From Buttiauxella izardii (GTDB lineage: Bacteria > Pseudomonadota > Gammaproteobacteria > Enterobacterales > Enterobacteriaceae): a stretch of 64,000 nucleotides of DNA. The notes below the pieces were generated by a model. That model saw only the letters and a program-made list of their open reading frames with translations, did no database searches and was not told the DNA's origin. The position numbers and the translations under genes are program-made. The stretch is from positions 1 through 64,000 of the forward strand of contig NZ_QZWH01000052.1 of the NCBI RefSeq assembly GCF_003601925.1, read 5' to 3'. The first letter of the stretch is position 1, and each line of letters starts with the position of its first letter. Shown here one piece after another: positions 50,020 through 60,877 of the stretch.

Positions 50020-50087
50020 CAAAAATCGCTTTTGCTATAGTAAGGCACTTTTTTTTTATTCCCATCACGGATGTCGTTGTTCTAATC

Positions 50088-51299
50088 ATGAATACAGCCC
50101 CTTCTTTTCGTTTTGTTAAACGCTTGGCGCTTACTACGGCCCTGACCCTTACGGCAATAACTGCCGCACACGCTGACGACCTGAATATCAAAACGATGAT
50201 TCCAGGTGTGCCGCAGATTGATGCAGAAGCGTACATCCTGATCGATTACAACTCAGGTAAGGTTTTGGCTGAGTCCAACGCTGACACCCGCCGTGATCCA
50301 GCCAGCTTGACCAAAATGATGACCAGCTACGTTATCGGTCAGGCAATGAAAGCCGGGAAATTTAACGAAAGCTCGATTGTGACTGTGGGACAGGACGCAT
50401 GGGCAACCGGCAACCCGGTATTTAAAGGTTCCTCGTTGATGTTCCTGAAGCCAGGTATGCAAGTTCCTGTCTCTCAGCTGATTCGCGGTATCAACCTGCA
50501 ATCTGGTAACGATGCTTGCGTTGCAATGGCCGATTTCGTGGCTGGCAGCCAGGATTCATTCGTTGGCCTGATGAACAGCTATGTTTCTGCTTTGGGCCTG
50601 AAAAACACCCACTTCCAGACCGTCCACGGCCTGGATGCAGAAGGCCAATACAGCTCAGCGCGCGATATGGCGCTGATTGGCCAGGCGTTAATTCGTGATG
50701 TGCCAAACGAATACTCAATCTACAAAGAAAAAGAATTCACCTTTAACAATATCCGCCAGACAAACCGTAACGGCTTGCTGTGGGATACCAGCCTGCATGT
50801 TGACGGCATCAAAACCGGCCATACAGACGCTGCAGGTTACAACCTGGTGGCTTCGGCAACCGAAGGTCAGATGCGCCTGATTTCTGCCGTACTGGGCGGA
50901 CGCACCTACAAAGGCCGTGAAACTGAAAGCAAAAAACTGCTGACCTGGGGCTTCCGTTTCTTTGAAACTGTCTCGCCACTGAAAGCGGGTAAAGAGTTTG
51001 CTTCTGAGCCAGCCTGGTTTGGTGACAATGACCGTGCATCGCTGGGTGTGGATAAAGACGTCTACCTGACGATTCCACGTGGCCGCATGAAAGATTTGAA
51101 AGCCAGTTATGTGCTTAACACTACTGAGCTGCACGCGCCACTGCAGAAAAACCAGGTGGTCGGCACTATCAACTTCCAACTGGATGGCAAAACTATCGAA
51201 CAGCGTCCGCTGGTCGTGCTTCAGGAAATGCCAGAGGGTAACTTCTTCAGCCGAATCATTGATTATATTAAATTGATGTTCCATCATTGGTTTGGTTAA
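50088..51299 (+). CDS. dacA: PBP5 (DacA), D-alanyl-D-alanine carboxypeptidase
   Basis: 403 residues, as in E. coli. Signal peptide cleaved after Ala29 (AHA-DDLN). SxxK nucleophile Ser73 (PASLTKM), SGN near 138, KTGH near 242. A C-terminal amphipathic helix ([14 protein letters not shown]) anchors it to the inner membrane. It trims pentapeptides. I choose the ATG at 50088, matching E. coli; an open frame extends 75 bp upstream through the palindrome region and is not used. Confidence 0.97.
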   Translation: MNTAPSFRFVKRLALTTALTLTAITAAHADDLNIKTMIPGVPQIDAEAYILIDYNSGKVLAESNADTRRDPASLTKMMTSYVIGQAMKAGKFNESSIVTVGQDAWATGNPVFKGSSLMFLKPGMQVPVSQLIRGINLQSGNDACVAMADFVAGSQDSFVGLMNSYVSALGLKNTHFQTVHGLDAEGQYSSARDMALIGQALIRDVPNEYSIYKEKEFTFNNIRQTNRNGLLWDTSLHVDGIKTGHTDAAGYNLVASATEGQMRLISAVLGGRTYKGRETESKKLLTWGFRFFETVSPLKAGKEFASEPAWFGDNDRASLGVDKDVYLTIPRGRMKDLKASYVLNTTELHAPLQKNQVVGTINFQLDGKTIEQRPLVVLQEMPEGNFFSRIIDYIKLMFHHWFG

Positions 51300-51352
51300 T
51301 AATTGAACACTTGAAAGAGTGGAAGTCGTCCCCATATACTACGAATCAAAGC

Positions 51353-51387
51353 AACTCCCGCCCCTGCTGGCGGGAGTTATTATTTTT
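51353..51387 (+). terminator. Terminator of dacA
   Basis: 9-bp perfect stem aactcccgc/gcgggagtt with an 8-nt loop, then ATTATTTTT. It ends 24 bp before ybeD, so ybeD needs read-through or a promoter in this short space. Confidence 0.8.
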
Positions 51388-51410
51388 AATGCCGTAACGC
51401 TGGAGCTACC

Positions 51411-51674
51411 ATGAAAACCAATCTGAAAGAATTGCTCGAATTCCCGACTCCTTTTACTTACAAAGTGATGGGTCTGGCGAAGCCTGAGCTGGTTGATTTG
51501 GTCGTTGAGGTGGTGCAGCGCCACGCACCTGGTGACTACACCCCACAAGTTAAACCGAGCAGCAAAGGTAACTACCATTCTGTCTCCATTACCATTACTG
51601 CGACCCATATTGAACAAGTTGAAACTCTGTACGCAGAACTGGGTGATATCGAAATCGTTCGTATGGTGCTGTAA
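51411..51674 (+). CDS. ybeD: YbeD, small conserved ACT-like protein
   Basis: 87 residues, as in E. coli (UPF0250). The E. coli structure has an ACT-like ferredoxin fold; a regulatory role is suspected but not shown. The family core [13 protein letters not shown] is present. RBS GGAG is five bases before the ATG. It sits between dacA and lipB as in E. coli. Confidence 0.95.
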   Translation: MKTNLKELLEFPTPFTYKVMGLAKPELVDLVVEVVQRHAPGDYTPQVKPSSKGNYHSVSITITATHIEQVETLYAELGDIEIVRMVL

Positions 51675-51683
51675 TTCGTACCC

Positions 51684-51705
51684 TGCCCGGCCTTCTGGTC
51701 GGGCA
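51684..51705 (+). terminator. Hairpin between ybeD and lipB
   Basis: 9-bp stem tgcccggcc/ggtcgggca (one G-U pair) with loop ttct. No T-run follows, so it is more likely an RNA-stability hairpin or weak attenuator. Confidence 0.35.
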
Positions 51706-51749
51706 TGTGATATATTCCCATCACTTTTCAACCTGCCGGAGACGATGTT

Positions 51750-52391
51750 TTGTCTCAAGATACAATTCAAATCCGCCAACTTGGCCTGCAACCCTACGAA
51801 CCCGTTTCGCGGGCGATGCACGAATTCACCGATACCCGAGATGAAAACACTGCCGATGAAATCTGGCTAGTTGAGCATGAGCGCGTGTTTACCCAGGGCC
51901 AGGCGGGGAAAGCTGAACACGTGCTGGTGCCGGGTGATATTCCGGTCATTCAAAGCGACAGAGGCGGCCAGGTGACTTATCACGGCCCCGGTCAGCAGGT
52001 CATGTATGTGTTGCTCAACCTGAAACGCCGCAAACTCGGAGTTCGGGAACTGGTAACGGTACTTGAGCAAACCGTGGTTAAAACCCTTGCTGAACTAAAC
52101 ATAGAAGCCTATCCACGTGCTGATGCACCGGGTGTCTATGTTGACGGGCGTAAAATTTGTTCACTGGGTTTACGCATCCGCAAAGGCTGCTCATTCCACG
52201 GGTTAGCATTGAATATCGACATGGATCTCAGCCCGTTCTTGCGCATCAACCCTTGTGGATATGCCGGGCTGGAAATGACGCAAGTCAGTGCTTTACGTCC
52301 AGGAATTTCGCTAAATGATGTGCAACCATTGCTTATTAATAAATTCATCGAATTATTGAATCATCCGCCCGTCGAATATATTCACGATTAA
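51750..52391 (+). CDS. lipB: Octanoyl-[ACP]:protein octanoyltransferase
   Basis: 213 residues, as in E. coli. Transfers octanoyl groups from ACP to the lipoyl domains that LipA then converts to lipoyl. Catalytic Lys135 (GRKICSLG) and Cys169 (INPCGYAG) are at the E. coli positions. The start is TTG at 51750, preceded by GGAGA. An ATG five bases upstream is out of frame. Confidence 0.96.
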   Translation: MSQDTIQIRQLGLQPYEPVSRAMHEFTDTRDENTADEIWLVEHERVFTQGQAGKAEHVLVPGDIPVIQSDRGGQVTYHGPGQQVMYVLLNLKRRKLGVRELVTVLEQTVVKTLAELNIEAYPRADAPGVYVDGRKICSLGLRIRKGCSFHGLALNIDMDLSPFLRINPCGYAGLEMTQVSALRPGISLNDVQPLLINKFIELLNHPPVEYIHD

Positions 52392-52407
52392 TATATATTA
52401 TTCTGAT

Positions 52408-52436
52408 AACTGCATCGCCTGTGATGCAGTTTTTAT
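52408..52436 (+). terminator. Terminator of lipB
   Basis: 9-bp perfect stem aactgcatc/gatgcagtt with loop gcctgt, then a T-run (TTTTTATAT). Confidence 0.85.
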
Positions 52437-52569
52437 ATGCCAGATGTTTAGCACCGCTTTACTTTATTTCTTATTTTGTATAATTTCATCCGGATAAATA
52501 AAAAATCAAAATTGAATATAACTTTCCAGTCTCTCTGGATAGTTCGCTACGGCAATGGAGTTTTGTATC

Positions 52570-53493
52570 ATGGAAAGAAATCAAGAAGACGATTACCCGA
52601 CATTTAAAGCATTACGTAATATCGACCTTAATTTATTAACCGTCTTTGAAGCAGTCTATGTGCACAAAGGGATCGTCAATGCTGCCAAAGTGTTAAATTT
52701 AACGCCGTCAGCGATAAGTCAGTCCATCCAGAAACTCAGATCCACATTTCCCGACCCGCTGTTTATCCGCAAAGGGCAAGGCGTCACACCGACTGCCTAC
52801 GCAGCGCACCTGCACGAGTACATTAGCCAGGGGTTTGAGTCGATTCTGTGCGCGTTAGACGTCAATAATAACTACGATAAAGAGCGCACCATAACTCTTG
52901 CGAGTACGCCCTCACTGGGTGCGTTACTGATGCCAAGAATTTATTGCGCTATACAAAAGGTCAATCCGAAATTATCTATTCGTAATGTCCCGATTGCCGA
53001 AAGACAGCTTTCACAATTCCAGGCTGATATTGCTATCGATACCCGTCCCCACCATAGCCCGGGTATCAGTAGTTATAACCTTTATAATGACCGCCTGGTG
53101 GCCGTTTGTCGCCACGATCATCCCACAGCAGAATTATTATTTAGCGGTAATAACATTCACGATGTGAATTATACATTTTTGATAATGCAGGATGATCTGT
53201 TAGTTGACCTGCGCCAGGTGATTAATAATGTTTTACCCAACCGCCAAATAACATTTAGCAGTTATAACTTCTTAACAATAGCTTCAATGCTGACGAGCAG
53301 CGATCTAATTGGTTTTATGCCCTTCAGAGTTTTTGAACTCTATTCCCGCATCTTCCCGCTTAAAATGGTGGAATGCAGTATTTTTACTGGCACAACGGTC
53401 ACGACAACTATGCACATCAATAAACTTAGTGCACGTGATGCGGTGCTACAGGAAGTGATCGATTCTATCCTCCAGGAATTTGAAGCCGCATAG
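52570..53493 (+). CDS. ybeF: YbeF, LysR-family transcriptional regulator
   Basis: 307 residues (317 in E. coli). N-terminal LysR winged helix (about 20-80, RNIDLNLLTVFEAVYVHKG and LNLTPSAISQSIQKL), then the effector-binding domain. The DNA-binding part is very close to E. coli YbeF, while the effector domain is only loosely similar, so the ligand may differ. I choose the ATG at 52570 (GGAG nine bases upstream) over one at 52555, which lacks a ribosome binding site. It separates lipB from lipA and is more A/T-rich than its neighbours. Target unknown. Confidence 0.9.
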   Translation: MERNQEDDYPTFKALRNIDLNLLTVFEAVYVHKGIVNAAKVLNLTPSAISQSIQKLRSTFPDPLFIRKGQGVTPTAYAAHLHEYISQGFESILCALDVNNNYDKERTITLASTPSLGALLMPRIYCAIQKVNPKLSIRNVPIAERQLSQFQADIAIDTRPHHSPGISSYNLYNDRLVAVCRHDHPTAELLFSGNNIHDVNYTFLIMQDDLLVDLRQVINNVLPNRQITFSSYNFLTIASMLTSSDLIGFMPFRVFELYSRIFPLKMVECSIFTGTTVTTTMHINKLSARDAVLQEVIDSILQEFEAA

Positions 53494-53628
53494 TGATAAC
53501 GACCTCTTGCCTGACGCTTTGAGGTCGATTTGCTAATTGTTAACGTAGAAAAGCGCACAAACCAACAAATCATTTACAATTCTTTCCCCGTTTACGGCTT
53601 TGCCAGGCTGATTTATCCCCTCCAGTGA

Positions 53629-53637
53629 TGATATACT
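53629..53637 (+). promoter_or_regulatory. Candidate lipA promoter, extended -10
   Basis: TGaTATACT, followed by a GC-rich discriminator gcgcgcgc. No convincing -35 is present. The first transcribed base would be near 53644, about 75 bp before lipA. Confidence 0.5.
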
Positions 53638-53717
53638 GCGCGCGCTATTAAAAAATAGTTGATAAATAAAACATTCGATTAGCCTGATTCGTTATTAGCA
53701 ACTGGAATTTCTACGAT

Positions 53718-54683
53718 ATGAGTAAACCTATTGTAATGGAACGCGGCGTTAAGTACCGCGACGCCGATAAAATGGCTCTGATCCCGGTTAAAAACGTGGT
53801 GACTGAGCGCCAGGAGCTGTTAAGAAAACCAGAATGGATGAAGATCAAACTTCCATCTGATTCCACCCGAATTCAGGGTATCAAAGCGGCAATGCGTAAA
53901 AATGGTTTGCACTCCGTGTGTGAAGAAGCCTCCTGCCCTAACCTGGCTGAATGCTTCAACCACGGCACCGCGACCTTTATGATCCTTGGCGCAATTTGTA
54001 CTCGTCGTTGCCCATTCTGCGATGTGGCTCATGGTCGCCCTGTCGCGCCAGATGCCAACGAACCAGGCAAACTCGCCCAAACTATCGCAGACATGGCGTT
54101 GCGCTACGTGGTTATCACCTCTGTTGACCGTGACGACTTACGTGACGGCGGCGCGCAGCACTTTGCCGATTGCATCAGCGCAATCCGCGAAAAGAACCCA
54201 AGCATCAAAATCGAAACATTAGTGCCCGATTTCCGTGGTCGTATGGATAAAGCACTGGAAATCCTGACCGCTACGCCGCCAGATGTGTTTAACCACAACC
54301 TGGAAAACGTTCCGCGTATCTACCGTAAAGTCCGTCCAGGCGCTGACTACAATTGGTCACTGAAACTGTTAGAGCGTTTCAAAGAAGCGCACCCTGATAT
54401 CCCAACTAAATCAGGTTTGATGGTCGGTTTAGGCGAAACAAATGCTGAAATCGTGGAAGTTATGCGTGATTTACGTCGCCATGGCGTAACCATGTTGACG
54501 CTGGGGCAATATTTGCAGCCAAGCCGTCACCACTTACCTGTTCAGCGTTACGTCAGCCCTGACGAGTTTGAAGAGATGAAAGCCGAAGCACTGGCGATGG
54601 GCTTTACTCATGCGGCTTGTGGCCCATTTGTGCGCTCTTCTTACCACGCGGATCTGCAAGCCAAAGGCATGGAAGTGAAATAA
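53718..54683 (+). CDS. lipA: Lipoyl synthase
   Basis: 321 residues, as in E. coli. Radical-SAM enzyme that inserts two sulfurs into octanoyl-lysine. The auxiliary cluster motif [12 protein letters not shown] is near residue 68 and the radical-SAM CTRRCPFC near 94; the conserved C-terminal RSSYHAD supplies the serine ligand of the auxiliary cluster. Its partner lipB is upstream, split from it by ybeF, as in E. coli. Confidence 0.98.
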   Translation: MSKPIVMERGVKYRDADKMALIPVKNVVTERQELLRKPEWMKIKLPSDSTRIQGIKAAMRKNGLHSVCEEASCPNLAECFNHGTATFMILGAICTRRCPFCDVAHGRPVAPDANEPGKLAQTIADMALRYVVITSVDRDDLRDGGAQHFADCISAIREKNPSIKIETLVPDFRGRMDKALEILTATPPDVFNHNLENVPRIYRKVRPGADYNWSLKLLERFKEAHPDIPTKSGLMVGLGETNAEIVEVMRDLRRHGVTMLTLGQYLQPSRHHLPVQRYVSPDEFEEMKAEALAMGFTHAACGPFVRSSYHADLQAKGMEVK

Positions 54684-54721
54684 CGATGTAACAAATCGTT
54701 ACTTTTAAATTGCAGCTTGCA

Positions 54722-54757
54722 CAAAAAAACCGGCATTTGAGATGCCGGTTTTTTTAT
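54722..54757. terminator. Bidirectional terminator between lipA and tatE
   Basis: A-run, stem accggcat/atgccggt with a 5-nt loop, T-run. Confidence 0.88.
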
Positions 54758-54781
54758 GTCTGGTCAAAAGTTGCTTCGTGA

Positions 54782-54985
54782 TCAGTCTTTATGCGAAATG
54801 CGGTCAGCGGGGGCATCAGCATTATTGGCTGACTTCACACTGGTGTCATCTTCGCTCATTGCTTTCTTAAAGCCCTTGATTGCTGAGCCAAGATCGCCAC
54901 CCAGGGTGCGCAACTTCTTGGTGCCAAATAACAAAACAATCAGCACACCCACTACCAGCAACTTTGTAATACTAATCTCACCCAT
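54782..54985 (-). CDS. tatE: TatE, TatA-type Sec-independent translocase subunit
   Basis: 67 residues, as in E. coli. One N-terminal span ([20 protein letters not shown]), the hinge FGTKKL, an amphipathic helix ([16 protein letters not shown]) and an acidic variable tail. It is a minor TatA paralogue that helps export folded proteins. The gene is isolated from the tatABC operon, as in E. coli. Confidence 0.96.
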   Translation of the reverse strand: MGEISITKLLVVGVLIVLLFGTKKLRTLGGDLGSAIKGFKKAMSEDDTSVKSANNADAPADRISHKD

Positions 54986-55113
54986 AACAACCTTCTTTAA
55001 TCATGCGTGCCGTGAATACGGCGAATAATACACTGAGACAATTAACGGTCATTTTCTCGTGCGATACAATAGCAATCTGTAACAAGTTGGATCAAGATCA
55101 GCTTAAAAAACAA

Positions 55114-55902
55114 TCACAGCAAATGCGGTACTGCAAACCGACGGTTTTTCAGTACCGGCAACATCGCCCTGACTTCGTTTAAATACTGTTTTTCCAACTC
55201 AGCGTAAATCAATGCAGGCCGTTGATTCGCCGCAGCAATCACCACGCCAAGTGGATCAACAACCTGGCTGTGGCCGATATTCTTATTGCCACATTCACCG
55301 GAGGCCACAACGTAGCATGTTGTGTCGAGCGCGCGAGCGGCAAGAAGCGTTGACCAGTGCATTTCTTTATTCGGGCCACGCAACCACGCGGCGGGCAAGA
55401 CTAAAACTTCCGCTCCCGCCAACGCCAGGCTCAAAGCCATCTCCGGAAAACGCAAATCGTAGCAGGTCATTAATCCCACCTTAAATCCTGCAACCTCAAT
55501 CAGTGGTGGCAAAGTATTCCCGGCATCAACAAGCCGCGATTCTTGCATATTAAACGCATCATAAAGATGAAGTTTCTGATAATGAGCAATCACTTCCCCA
55601 CCGCGAATCGCCAACAAAGTATTGGCGGCGCGTCCTGCTGTGGTTTTAATGTGTAGCGTCAGAATCGTGGTTAATGCGTTATTACGGCTTTGCTCGCAAA
55701 GTGGCTGGATAAATGCCTCGTGAATGGACTGCGCGGACTTCACTGATAAATCCGGGTCATTATCATCACGCGCCAGTATCGCTTCTGGCAGCACAAGCAA
55801 ATGCGCGCCTTGCGCATTGGCGGCGGCCATACTGTTAAGACATGTTTGCACGTTTTCCTGCCAAAGGTGACTCACGGCAAACTGCCCTATTGCAACTTTC
55901 AT
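55114..55902 (-). CDS. ybeM: YbeM, nitrilase-family deaminated-glutathione amidase
   Basis: 262 residues. The full catalytic triad of the carbon-nitrogen hydrolase family is present: Glu in VLPEAIL near residue 41, Lys in YQKLHLYD near 111, and Cys in [10 protein letters not shown] near 146. The family hydrolyses deaminated glutathione, a side product of transaminases. As I recall, the E. coli K-12 copy is truncated, whereas this one looks intact. Divergent from crcB across about 100 bp. Confidence 0.9.
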   Translation of the reverse strand: MKVAIGQFAVSHLWQENVQTCLNSMAAANAQGAHLLVLPEAILARDDNDPDLSVKSAQSIHEAFIQPLCEQSRNNALTTILTLHIKTTAGRAANTLLAIRGGEVIAHYQKLHLYDAFNMQESRLVDAGNTLPPLIEVAGFKVGLMTCYDLRFPEMALSLALAGAEVLVLPAAWLRGPNKEMHWSTLLAARALDTTCYVVASGECGNKNIGHSQVVDPLGVVIAAANQRPALIYAELEKQYLNEVRAMLPVLKNRRFAVPHLL

Positions 55903-56006
55903 TGTGGTTTCTCTCCAGCCTGCGAATAAATCATTATACCCAGTGTGAAACTTCTCGTGCTGACGTTACACTCAAGCACTTTAATGAGAACGAACAGGAA
56001 ACTCAC

Positions 56007-56390
56007 GTGTTGCAGATGCTATTAGCCGTGTTTATTGGCGGCGGAACGGGGAGCGTTGTGCGCTGGTTATTAAGCATGAAACTCAACCCTGTCCATGGTG
56101 CCATTCCGGTAGGAACACTCACCGCAAACCTGGTGGGCGCGTTTATTATCGGACTGGGTTTGGCGCTGTTCACCCGCATGACTCATCTCGATCCCATCTG
56201 GAAATTGTTAATCACTACCGGATTTTGCGGCGGTTTAACCACCTTTTCGACCTTCTCCGCTGAAGTGGTTTTCCTGCTTCAGGATGGACGCCTTGCCTGG
56301 GCTGCATTAAACGTTCTGCTGAACCTTGCCGGCTCGTTAATAATGACCGCCCTCGCATTTTGGATAGTTTCTTTAGCTTATGGTCACTGA
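56007..56390 (+). CDS. crcB: CrcB (FluC), fluoride-specific ion channel
   Basis: 127 residues, as in E. coli. Four membrane spans form half of the dual-topology Fluc dimer that exports F-. Motifs: [10 protein letters not shown] near residue 11, NLVGAFIIG near 41, [13 protein letters not shown] near 73 (the phenylalanine-box and the central Na+ site region). The start is GTG at 56007 (MLQMLLAVF), six bases after AGGAA. An open frame runs back to 55842 across the ybeM start but is unlike the family. I see no convincing fluoride riboswitch upstream. Confidence 0.93.
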   Translation: MLQMLLAVFIGGGTGSVVRWLLSMKLNPVHGAIPVGTLTANLVGAFIIGLGLALFTRMTHLDPIWKLLITTGFCGGLTTFSTFSAEVVFLLQDGRLAWAALNVLLNLAGSLIMTALAFWIVSLAYGH

Positions 56391-56460
56391 TTAGCCACGC
56401 GTTAAGGTTAGCTTAATTTTTGTCTGCCACTCTGGTCGAAAATGAGTGTGGGGCAAAACA

Positions 56461-56547
56461 ATGAAAGAACGTATGGCGGGTTGGACGGCGGTGCTGATGA
56501 GCACGCTAATTGTGATGTGCTTTGTGAAAGTTTATCTATTTTCCTGA
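56461..56547 (+). CDS. Candidate 28-residue single-span membrane peptide
   Basis: MKERMAGWTAVLMSTLIV..., with a charged N-terminus (KER), one hydrophobic segment (about residues 7-27) and a Cys at about 20. TGGGG lies seven bases before the ATG. It follows crcB by 70 bp in the same orientation and is followed by a good terminator at 56556. I do not recognise a family. Composition, ribosome binding site and the terminator behind it support a real small protein, but chance cannot be excluded at this size. Confidence 0.45.
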   Translation: MKERMAGWTAVLMSTLIVMCFVKVYLFS

Positions 56548-56555
56548 ATTTAGAC

Positions 56556-56585
56556 CAAAAAAAACCCGCCTTAGCGGGTTTTTAT
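56556..56585. terminator. Bidirectional terminator between crcB side and cspE
   Basis: A-run, 8-bp stem aaacccgc/gcgggttt with loop ctta, T-run. Confidence 0.88.
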
Positions 56586-56602
56586 ATTCTACTGGTAAAG
56601 CC

Positions 56603-56812
56603 TTAGATAGGCATTACGTTTGCAGCAGATGGGCCTTTGGCACCGTTAGTGATTTCAAACTCAACGCGCTGACCTTCAGCCAGGGTTTTGAAACCATTGC
56701 TCTGGATTGCAGAGAAGTGTACGAACACGTCTTTGCTACCATCTTCCGGAGTAATGAAGCCAAAGCCTTTTGACTCGTTAAACCACTTAACGTTACCTTT
56801 AATCTTAGACAT
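56603..56812 (-). CDS. cspE: CspE, cold-shock-type RNA chaperone
   Basis: 69 residues, almost identical to E. coli CspE. RNP1 KGFGFI and RNP2 VFVHFSAI nucleic-acid-binding motifs are intact. It is a constitutive Csp that melts RNA hairpins and antiterminates. The mRNA leader has a hairpin cgacaca/tgtgtcg (56836-56854) near the start codon. RBS AAGGTAA precedes the ATG. It lies between crcB and pagP as in E. coli. Confidence 0.97.
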   Translation of the reverse strand: MSKIKGNVKWFNESKGFGFITPEDGSKDVFVHFSAIQSNGFKTLAEGQRVEFEITNGAKGPSAANVMPI

Positions 56813-57012
56813 CTAAATTACCTTTACATGAAAAACGACACAAATGCTGTGTCGGGCATCAGTACACCAATTGTGGTGGATTTTGTCCAGCCCCGAATTG
56901 AGAAAAATTGCTAAAAATTGCTACCTCTTTTAAAAACTGTGCAGTAGCCCTTGTTTTTGAAAGGTAGATAGCAAGAGCACCTGTTGTGCATGATTTCAGC
57001 GATTGCGACCCA

Positions 57013-57588
57013 TCAGAATTGGAAACGCAACCAGGCAAAGTAAACGTTACCGTTGTTATAGGTTCCGGGAATATAGGTCATCTGGAACGTGGCCGGGCCA
57101 TAACCCACAGACGCCAGAGGCAAAATTACCGGAATCGGAATGTAGTTCCAGTTATCACGCGCCGTCGCACCCAGCGTGTAACCCAGCCCCAGATGGAAAT
57201 TCTCATCCGCCAGCGGGCGCCAGGTTTTCTCCCAGCCATAACCGCCGATAGGTTCCCATTTGTTATAGGAATCTTTGAACACCATCAGATACAAACCATT
57301 CCAGTTACCGCTCTCGTCCCAGCGGCTTTGGCCAAAACCAATCCCCCACGGGCGTTCGTTATAACGATCGGTTTTTTCTTTATCGTAGGCAAAACGCGCA
57401 TGCCAGGTGATAGCAGGCACGTATAAATCATAATGTTGCGGTTCATTCCATGTTTGCGAAACGTTATCCGTCAAAGTATCCCAGGCGTGACTCAATACAT
57501 TAGTTTCATTCGCTAATGCCGCAGGCAATGTCACCAATGATGACAAGAAAATAATAAAAGAGATGACCGTTTTTTTTGTTAAAGCCAC
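57013..57588 (-). CDS. pagP: PagP, lipid A palmitoyltransferase
   Basis: 191 residues from the GTG at 57588 (186 in E. coli). A signal peptide (about 1-25, ending PAALA) precedes an eight-stranded outer-membrane barrel ending [10 protein letters not shown]. Catalytic residues are visible: His in [10 protein letters not shown], Asp and Ser in VFKDSYNKW. It transfers palmitate from phospholipid to lipid A. No ATG start is available in frame: GTG at 57588 has GGAAA upstream and suits the signal peptide; GTG 57600 and TTG 57642 are alternatives. Confidence 0.93.
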   Translation of the reverse strand: MALTKKTVISFIIFLSSLVTLPAALANETNVLSHAWDTLTDNVSQTWNEPQHYDLYVPAITWHARFAYDKEKTDRYNERPWGIGFGQSRWDESGNWNGLYLMVFKDSYNKWEPIGGYGWEKTWRPLADENFHLGLGYTLGATARDNWNYIPIPVILPLASVGYGPATFQMTYIPGTYNNGNVYFAWLRFQF

Positions 57589-57654
57589 ATTGATTTCCAC
57601 TTCAAAATCCAATAGACAACCTAACAAATTATATATGAACAAAAGCTAAATAAA

Positions 57655-57675
57655 TCTTTAGTAAATTCCTAAAGA
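57655..57675. promoter_or_regulatory. Palindrome upstream of pagP
   Basis: Perfect inverted repeat tctttag-N7-ctaaaga 67 bp before the chosen pagP start, in an A/T-rich spacer. It could be an operator; I could not fit it to the PhoP direct-repeat consensus. Confidence 0.3.
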
Positions 57676-57757
57676 TTCTGAATATCGTTTATTTTAGCAT
57701 CAACTAAAGTTACCCCAGCCATTTTTAGAAACTGAAAAATGCTGGGGTAAACCTCTA

Positions 57758-60700
57758 TTATTTATCTCTTTTTAACAATACATATATCGCGGGAATCACC
57801 AACATCGACAATAACGGTGCGGTAATCATGCCGCCAATCATTGGCGCGGCAATACGGCGCATCACTTCCGAACCGGTGCCATCGCCCCACATAATCGGCA
57901 ATAAACCCGCCATAATCGTCGCCACCGTCATCACTTTTGGCCTGACGCGCAGCACTGCGCCTTCATGCAACGCGCGCATCAGCATTGGCTTGCCGCCCAA
58001 AGGTTCTAGCGCTTTATGGCGTGAAATCGCCTGATTCAGATAAAGCACCATAATGACGCCAAATTCGGCGGCGACTCCTGCCAACGCAATAAAACCAACG
58101 GCCCCGGCTACCGACAAATTATATCCCAGTAAATAAAGCAACCAGACTCCTCCGATAAGCGAGAACGGTAAAGTTGCCATTATTAATAACGCATCACTGA
58201 CGCGCGAAAACGTCACGTACAATAAGACGAATATAATAACCAGCGTGAAGGGTAGGACTATTCTCAATTTAGCACTCGCACGTTCTAAATATTCAAATTG
58301 CCCTGACCAGGATAATGAAACTCCCTCTGGTAATTTAACTTTCTGGGAAACAGCACGTTGCATATCTTCCACTGCCGATTTTAAATCGCGCCCGCGCAAA
58401 TCGACATAAACCCAATTTGATAATCGCGCGTTTTCACTTTTCAGCATCGGTGGCCCATCAGTAATGCTGATATCCGCCAGCTCAGAAAGTGCTATCTGGC
58501 TGCCATTTGCCGTAATAACCGGAAGATTTTTGAGCTTCTCGACGTTATCACGCATTTCACGCGGGTAACGAACGTTAATCGGATAGCGCTCACGCCCTTC
58601 TATCGTTTCACCGATATTTTGCCCGCCAATAACCGTCGCCACCAGCGACTGCAACTCTTTTACCGACACGCCATAACGCGCCGCTTTGAGTCGGTCGATA
58701 TTAATATCGACATAGCGCCCGCCGCCGAGCCGCTCCGCAAGCGCCGATGTCACTCCCGGAACCTGCTTGACCACCCGTTCGATTTGCTCGGCAACTTGCT
58801 CAATGGCAGCAATGTTATTACCGTTCACTTTGATACCCACCGGGCTTTTAATTCCGGTCGCCAGCATATCGAGGCGATTGCGGATTGGAGGCACCCAAAC
58901 ATTAGCGATACCGGGCACTTTCACCACGCTGTCGAGTTCGCTGACCAGCTTGTCCATTGTCATGCCCGGCCGCCATTGGTCGCGCGGCTTGAAACGAATC
59001 GTCGTCTCAATCATGGTTAACGGTGCGGGATCGGTCGCCGTATCTGCGCGCCCTGCTTTACCGAATACCGTCGCCACTTCAGGTACGGTTTTGATAAGCC
59101 TGTCGGTTTGTTGCAGTAAACGCCCGGCTTCACGAGCGGAAATTCCCGGAAGCGTCGATGGCATATACAGCAAATCGCCTTCATCCAGCGGTGGCATAAA
59201 CTCGCTGCCGAGTTTACTCAGCGGCCACAGCGTCGCTAACAACACCAAACCGGCAACCGCCAGCGTGGTTTTCGGGCGGGCCAGCACTTTGTCGAGCAAC
59301 GGTTCGTAAGCGGCAATTAACCAGCGGTTGATGGGATTCGCCTTCTCGTCAGGGATTTTCCCGCGAATAAAATAGCCCATCAGCACCGGCACCAGCGTGA
59401 TTCCCAGCCCCGCCGCCACCGCCATGGCGTAGGTTTTGGTGAATGCCAACGGCGAAAACATTCGCCCTTCCTGCGCTTCGAGGGAAAACACCGGGATAAA
59501 CGACAGTGTGATAATCAGCAAACTACAGAACAGCGCAGGCCCCACTTCCACGGCGGCTTGTTCTGATATCCGCCAGTAATCAGCTCCCGCAGGCTGTTTG
59601 CCAGGGTTGTCATGCCGCCACTGTTCCAGGACTTTATGCATGTTTTCGATCATCACGATCGCCGCATCAACCATCGCCCCTATCGCAATGGCGATCCCCC
59701 CCAGCGACATAATATTGGCGTTCACCCCCTGATAGTGCATCACGATAAATGCCCCCAAGATCCCCAGCGGCAGAGTGATCATCGCCACCATTGCCGAGCG
59801 GAAATGGAACAGGAACAGGACGCAGATAATGGCGACGACAATAAACTCTTCCAGCAACTTGTGTGACAGCGTTTCAATCGCGTTTTCAATCAGATGCGAA
59901 CGGTCGTAAACCGGAACAATTTCCACACCCGCAGGCAAACTTTTCTGGATTTGCTGGAGTTTTGCCTTCACCGCATTAATGGTATCCAGCGCATTTTTGC
60001 CGTAGCGCATTACAATAATGCCACCCGCGACTTCCCCTTCGCCGTTAAACTCCGCCACGCCCCGGCGAATTTCTGGCCCCATGCGCAGCGTCGCCACGTC
60101 GCTGAGTAACACGGGAACGCCTTCGCGCGTGGTAATCACCACCTGTTTGAAGTCGTTGAGATTTTTCAGGTAGCCTGCGGTGCGCACCATGTATTCGGCT
60201 TCGCCCATTTCGATAACCGAACCGCCACCTTCCTGATTTGCACTTTGCACCGCATCAATCACTTGCTGATGAGTGATTTTCAGCGCCCGCATTCGTTGCG
60301 GGTCGAGCACAATCTGGTACTGCTGCACCATGCCGCCCACGCTCGCCACTTCCGAAACGTTGGGCACGGTTTTTAGCTCGAACTTGAGCGTCCAGTCTTG
60401 CAGCGCACGTAAATCAGCGAGGCTATGTTTACCGGTTCGGTCCACCAGCGCATATTCATACACCCAACCAACCCCCGTGGCATCAGGCCCCAGCGAAGCT
60501 TTCGCTTCTGCGGGAAGTTGCGATTGCACCTGGCTTAAATACTCCAGCACCCGCGAACGCGCCCAGTACGGATCGGTGCCATCTTCAAACAAGATGTAGA
60601 CGTAGGAATCGCCAAACATCGAGAAGCCGCGCACGGTTTTGGCACCCGGCACAGAAAGCATGGTGGTCGTCAGCGGATAAGTGACCTGGTCTTCCACCAC

Positions 60701-60877
60701 CTGCGGCGCTTTGCCTGGGTAGTTGATACGAATAATCACCTGCACGTCGGAGAGATCCGGCAGCGCATCAAGCGGCGCGCGTTGTAGCGACCAGATGCCC
60801 CAGGCCGCCATCATGATGGCCGCCAGTAAAACCAGCAGCCGATTTTTGAGTGACCAACGAATAACGGCAGCAATCAT
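57758..60877 (-). CDS. cusA: CusA-like HME-RND copper/silver efflux pump
   Basis: 1039 residues (1047 in E. coli CusA). Twelve membrane spans and two large periplasmic loops. The Met residues of the CusA substrate relay appear in their contexts ([10 protein letters not shown] near 565, RPGMTMDKL near 620, [12 protein letters not shown] near 665), which points to Cu(I)/Ag(I) rather than divalent metal. Proton-relay residues lie in [22 protein letters not shown] and RVRPKVMTV. It overlaps cusB by four bases and is last in the operon. Confidence 0.9.
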   Translation of the reverse strand: MIAAVIRWSLKNRLLVLLAAIMMAAWGIWSLQRAPLDALPDLSDVQVIIRINYPGKAPQVVEDQVTYPLTTTMLSVPGAKTVRGFSMFGDSYVYILFEDGTDPYWARSRVLEYLSQVQSQLPAEAKASLGPDATGVGWVYEYALVDRTGKHSLADLRALQDWTLKFELKTVPNVSEVASVGGMVQQYQIVLDPQRMRALKITHQQVIDAVQSANQEGGGSVIEMGEAEYMVRTAGYLKNLNDFKQVVITTREGVPVLLSDVATLRMGPEIRRGVAEFNGEGEVAGGIIVMRYGKNALDTINAVKAKLQQIQKSLPAGVEIVPVYDRSHLIENAIETLSHKLLEEFIVVAIICVLFLFHFRSAMVAMITLPLGILGAFIVMHYQGVNANIMSLGGIAIAIGAMVDAAIVMIENMHKVLEQWRHDNPGKQPAGADYWRISEQAAVEVGPALFCSLLIITLSFIPVFSLEAQEGRMFSPLAFTKTYAMAVAAGLGITLVPVLMGYFIRGKIPDEKANPINRWLIAAYEPLLDKVLARPKTTLAVAGLVLLATLWPLSKLGSEFMPPLDEGDLLYMPSTLPGISAREAGRLLQQTDRLIKTVPEVATVFGKAGRADTATDPAPLTMIETTIRFKPRDQWRPGMTMDKLVSELDSVVKVPGIANVWVPPIRNRLDMLATGIKSPVGIKVNGNNIAAIEQVAEQIERVVKQVPGVTSALAERLGGGRYVDINIDRLKAARYGVSVKELQSLVATVIGGQNIGETIEGRERYPINVRYPREMRDNVEKLKNLPVITANGSQIALSELADISITDGPPMLKSENARLSNWVYVDLRGRDLKSAVEDMQRAVSQKVKLPEGVSLSWSGQFEYLERASAKLRIVLPFTLVIIFVLLYVTFSRVSDALLIMATLPFSLIGGVWLLYLLGYNLSVAGAVGFIALAGVAAEFGVIMVLYLNQAISRHKALEPLGGKPMLMRALHEGAVLRVRPKVMTVATIMAGLLPIMWGDGTGSEVMRRIAAPMIGGMITAPLLSMLVIPAIYVLLKRDK

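Noticed and set aside
55920-56006. Fluoride riboswitch upstream of crcB
   Set aside because: I looked for the conserved pseudoknot and GGUGAUG-type core found before many crcB genes and could not identify it.
57655-57740. PhoP box upstream of pagP
   Set aside because: PhoP control is known in Salmonella, but no pair of (T/G)GTTTA half-sites at the required spacing could be fitted to this A/T-rich stretch.
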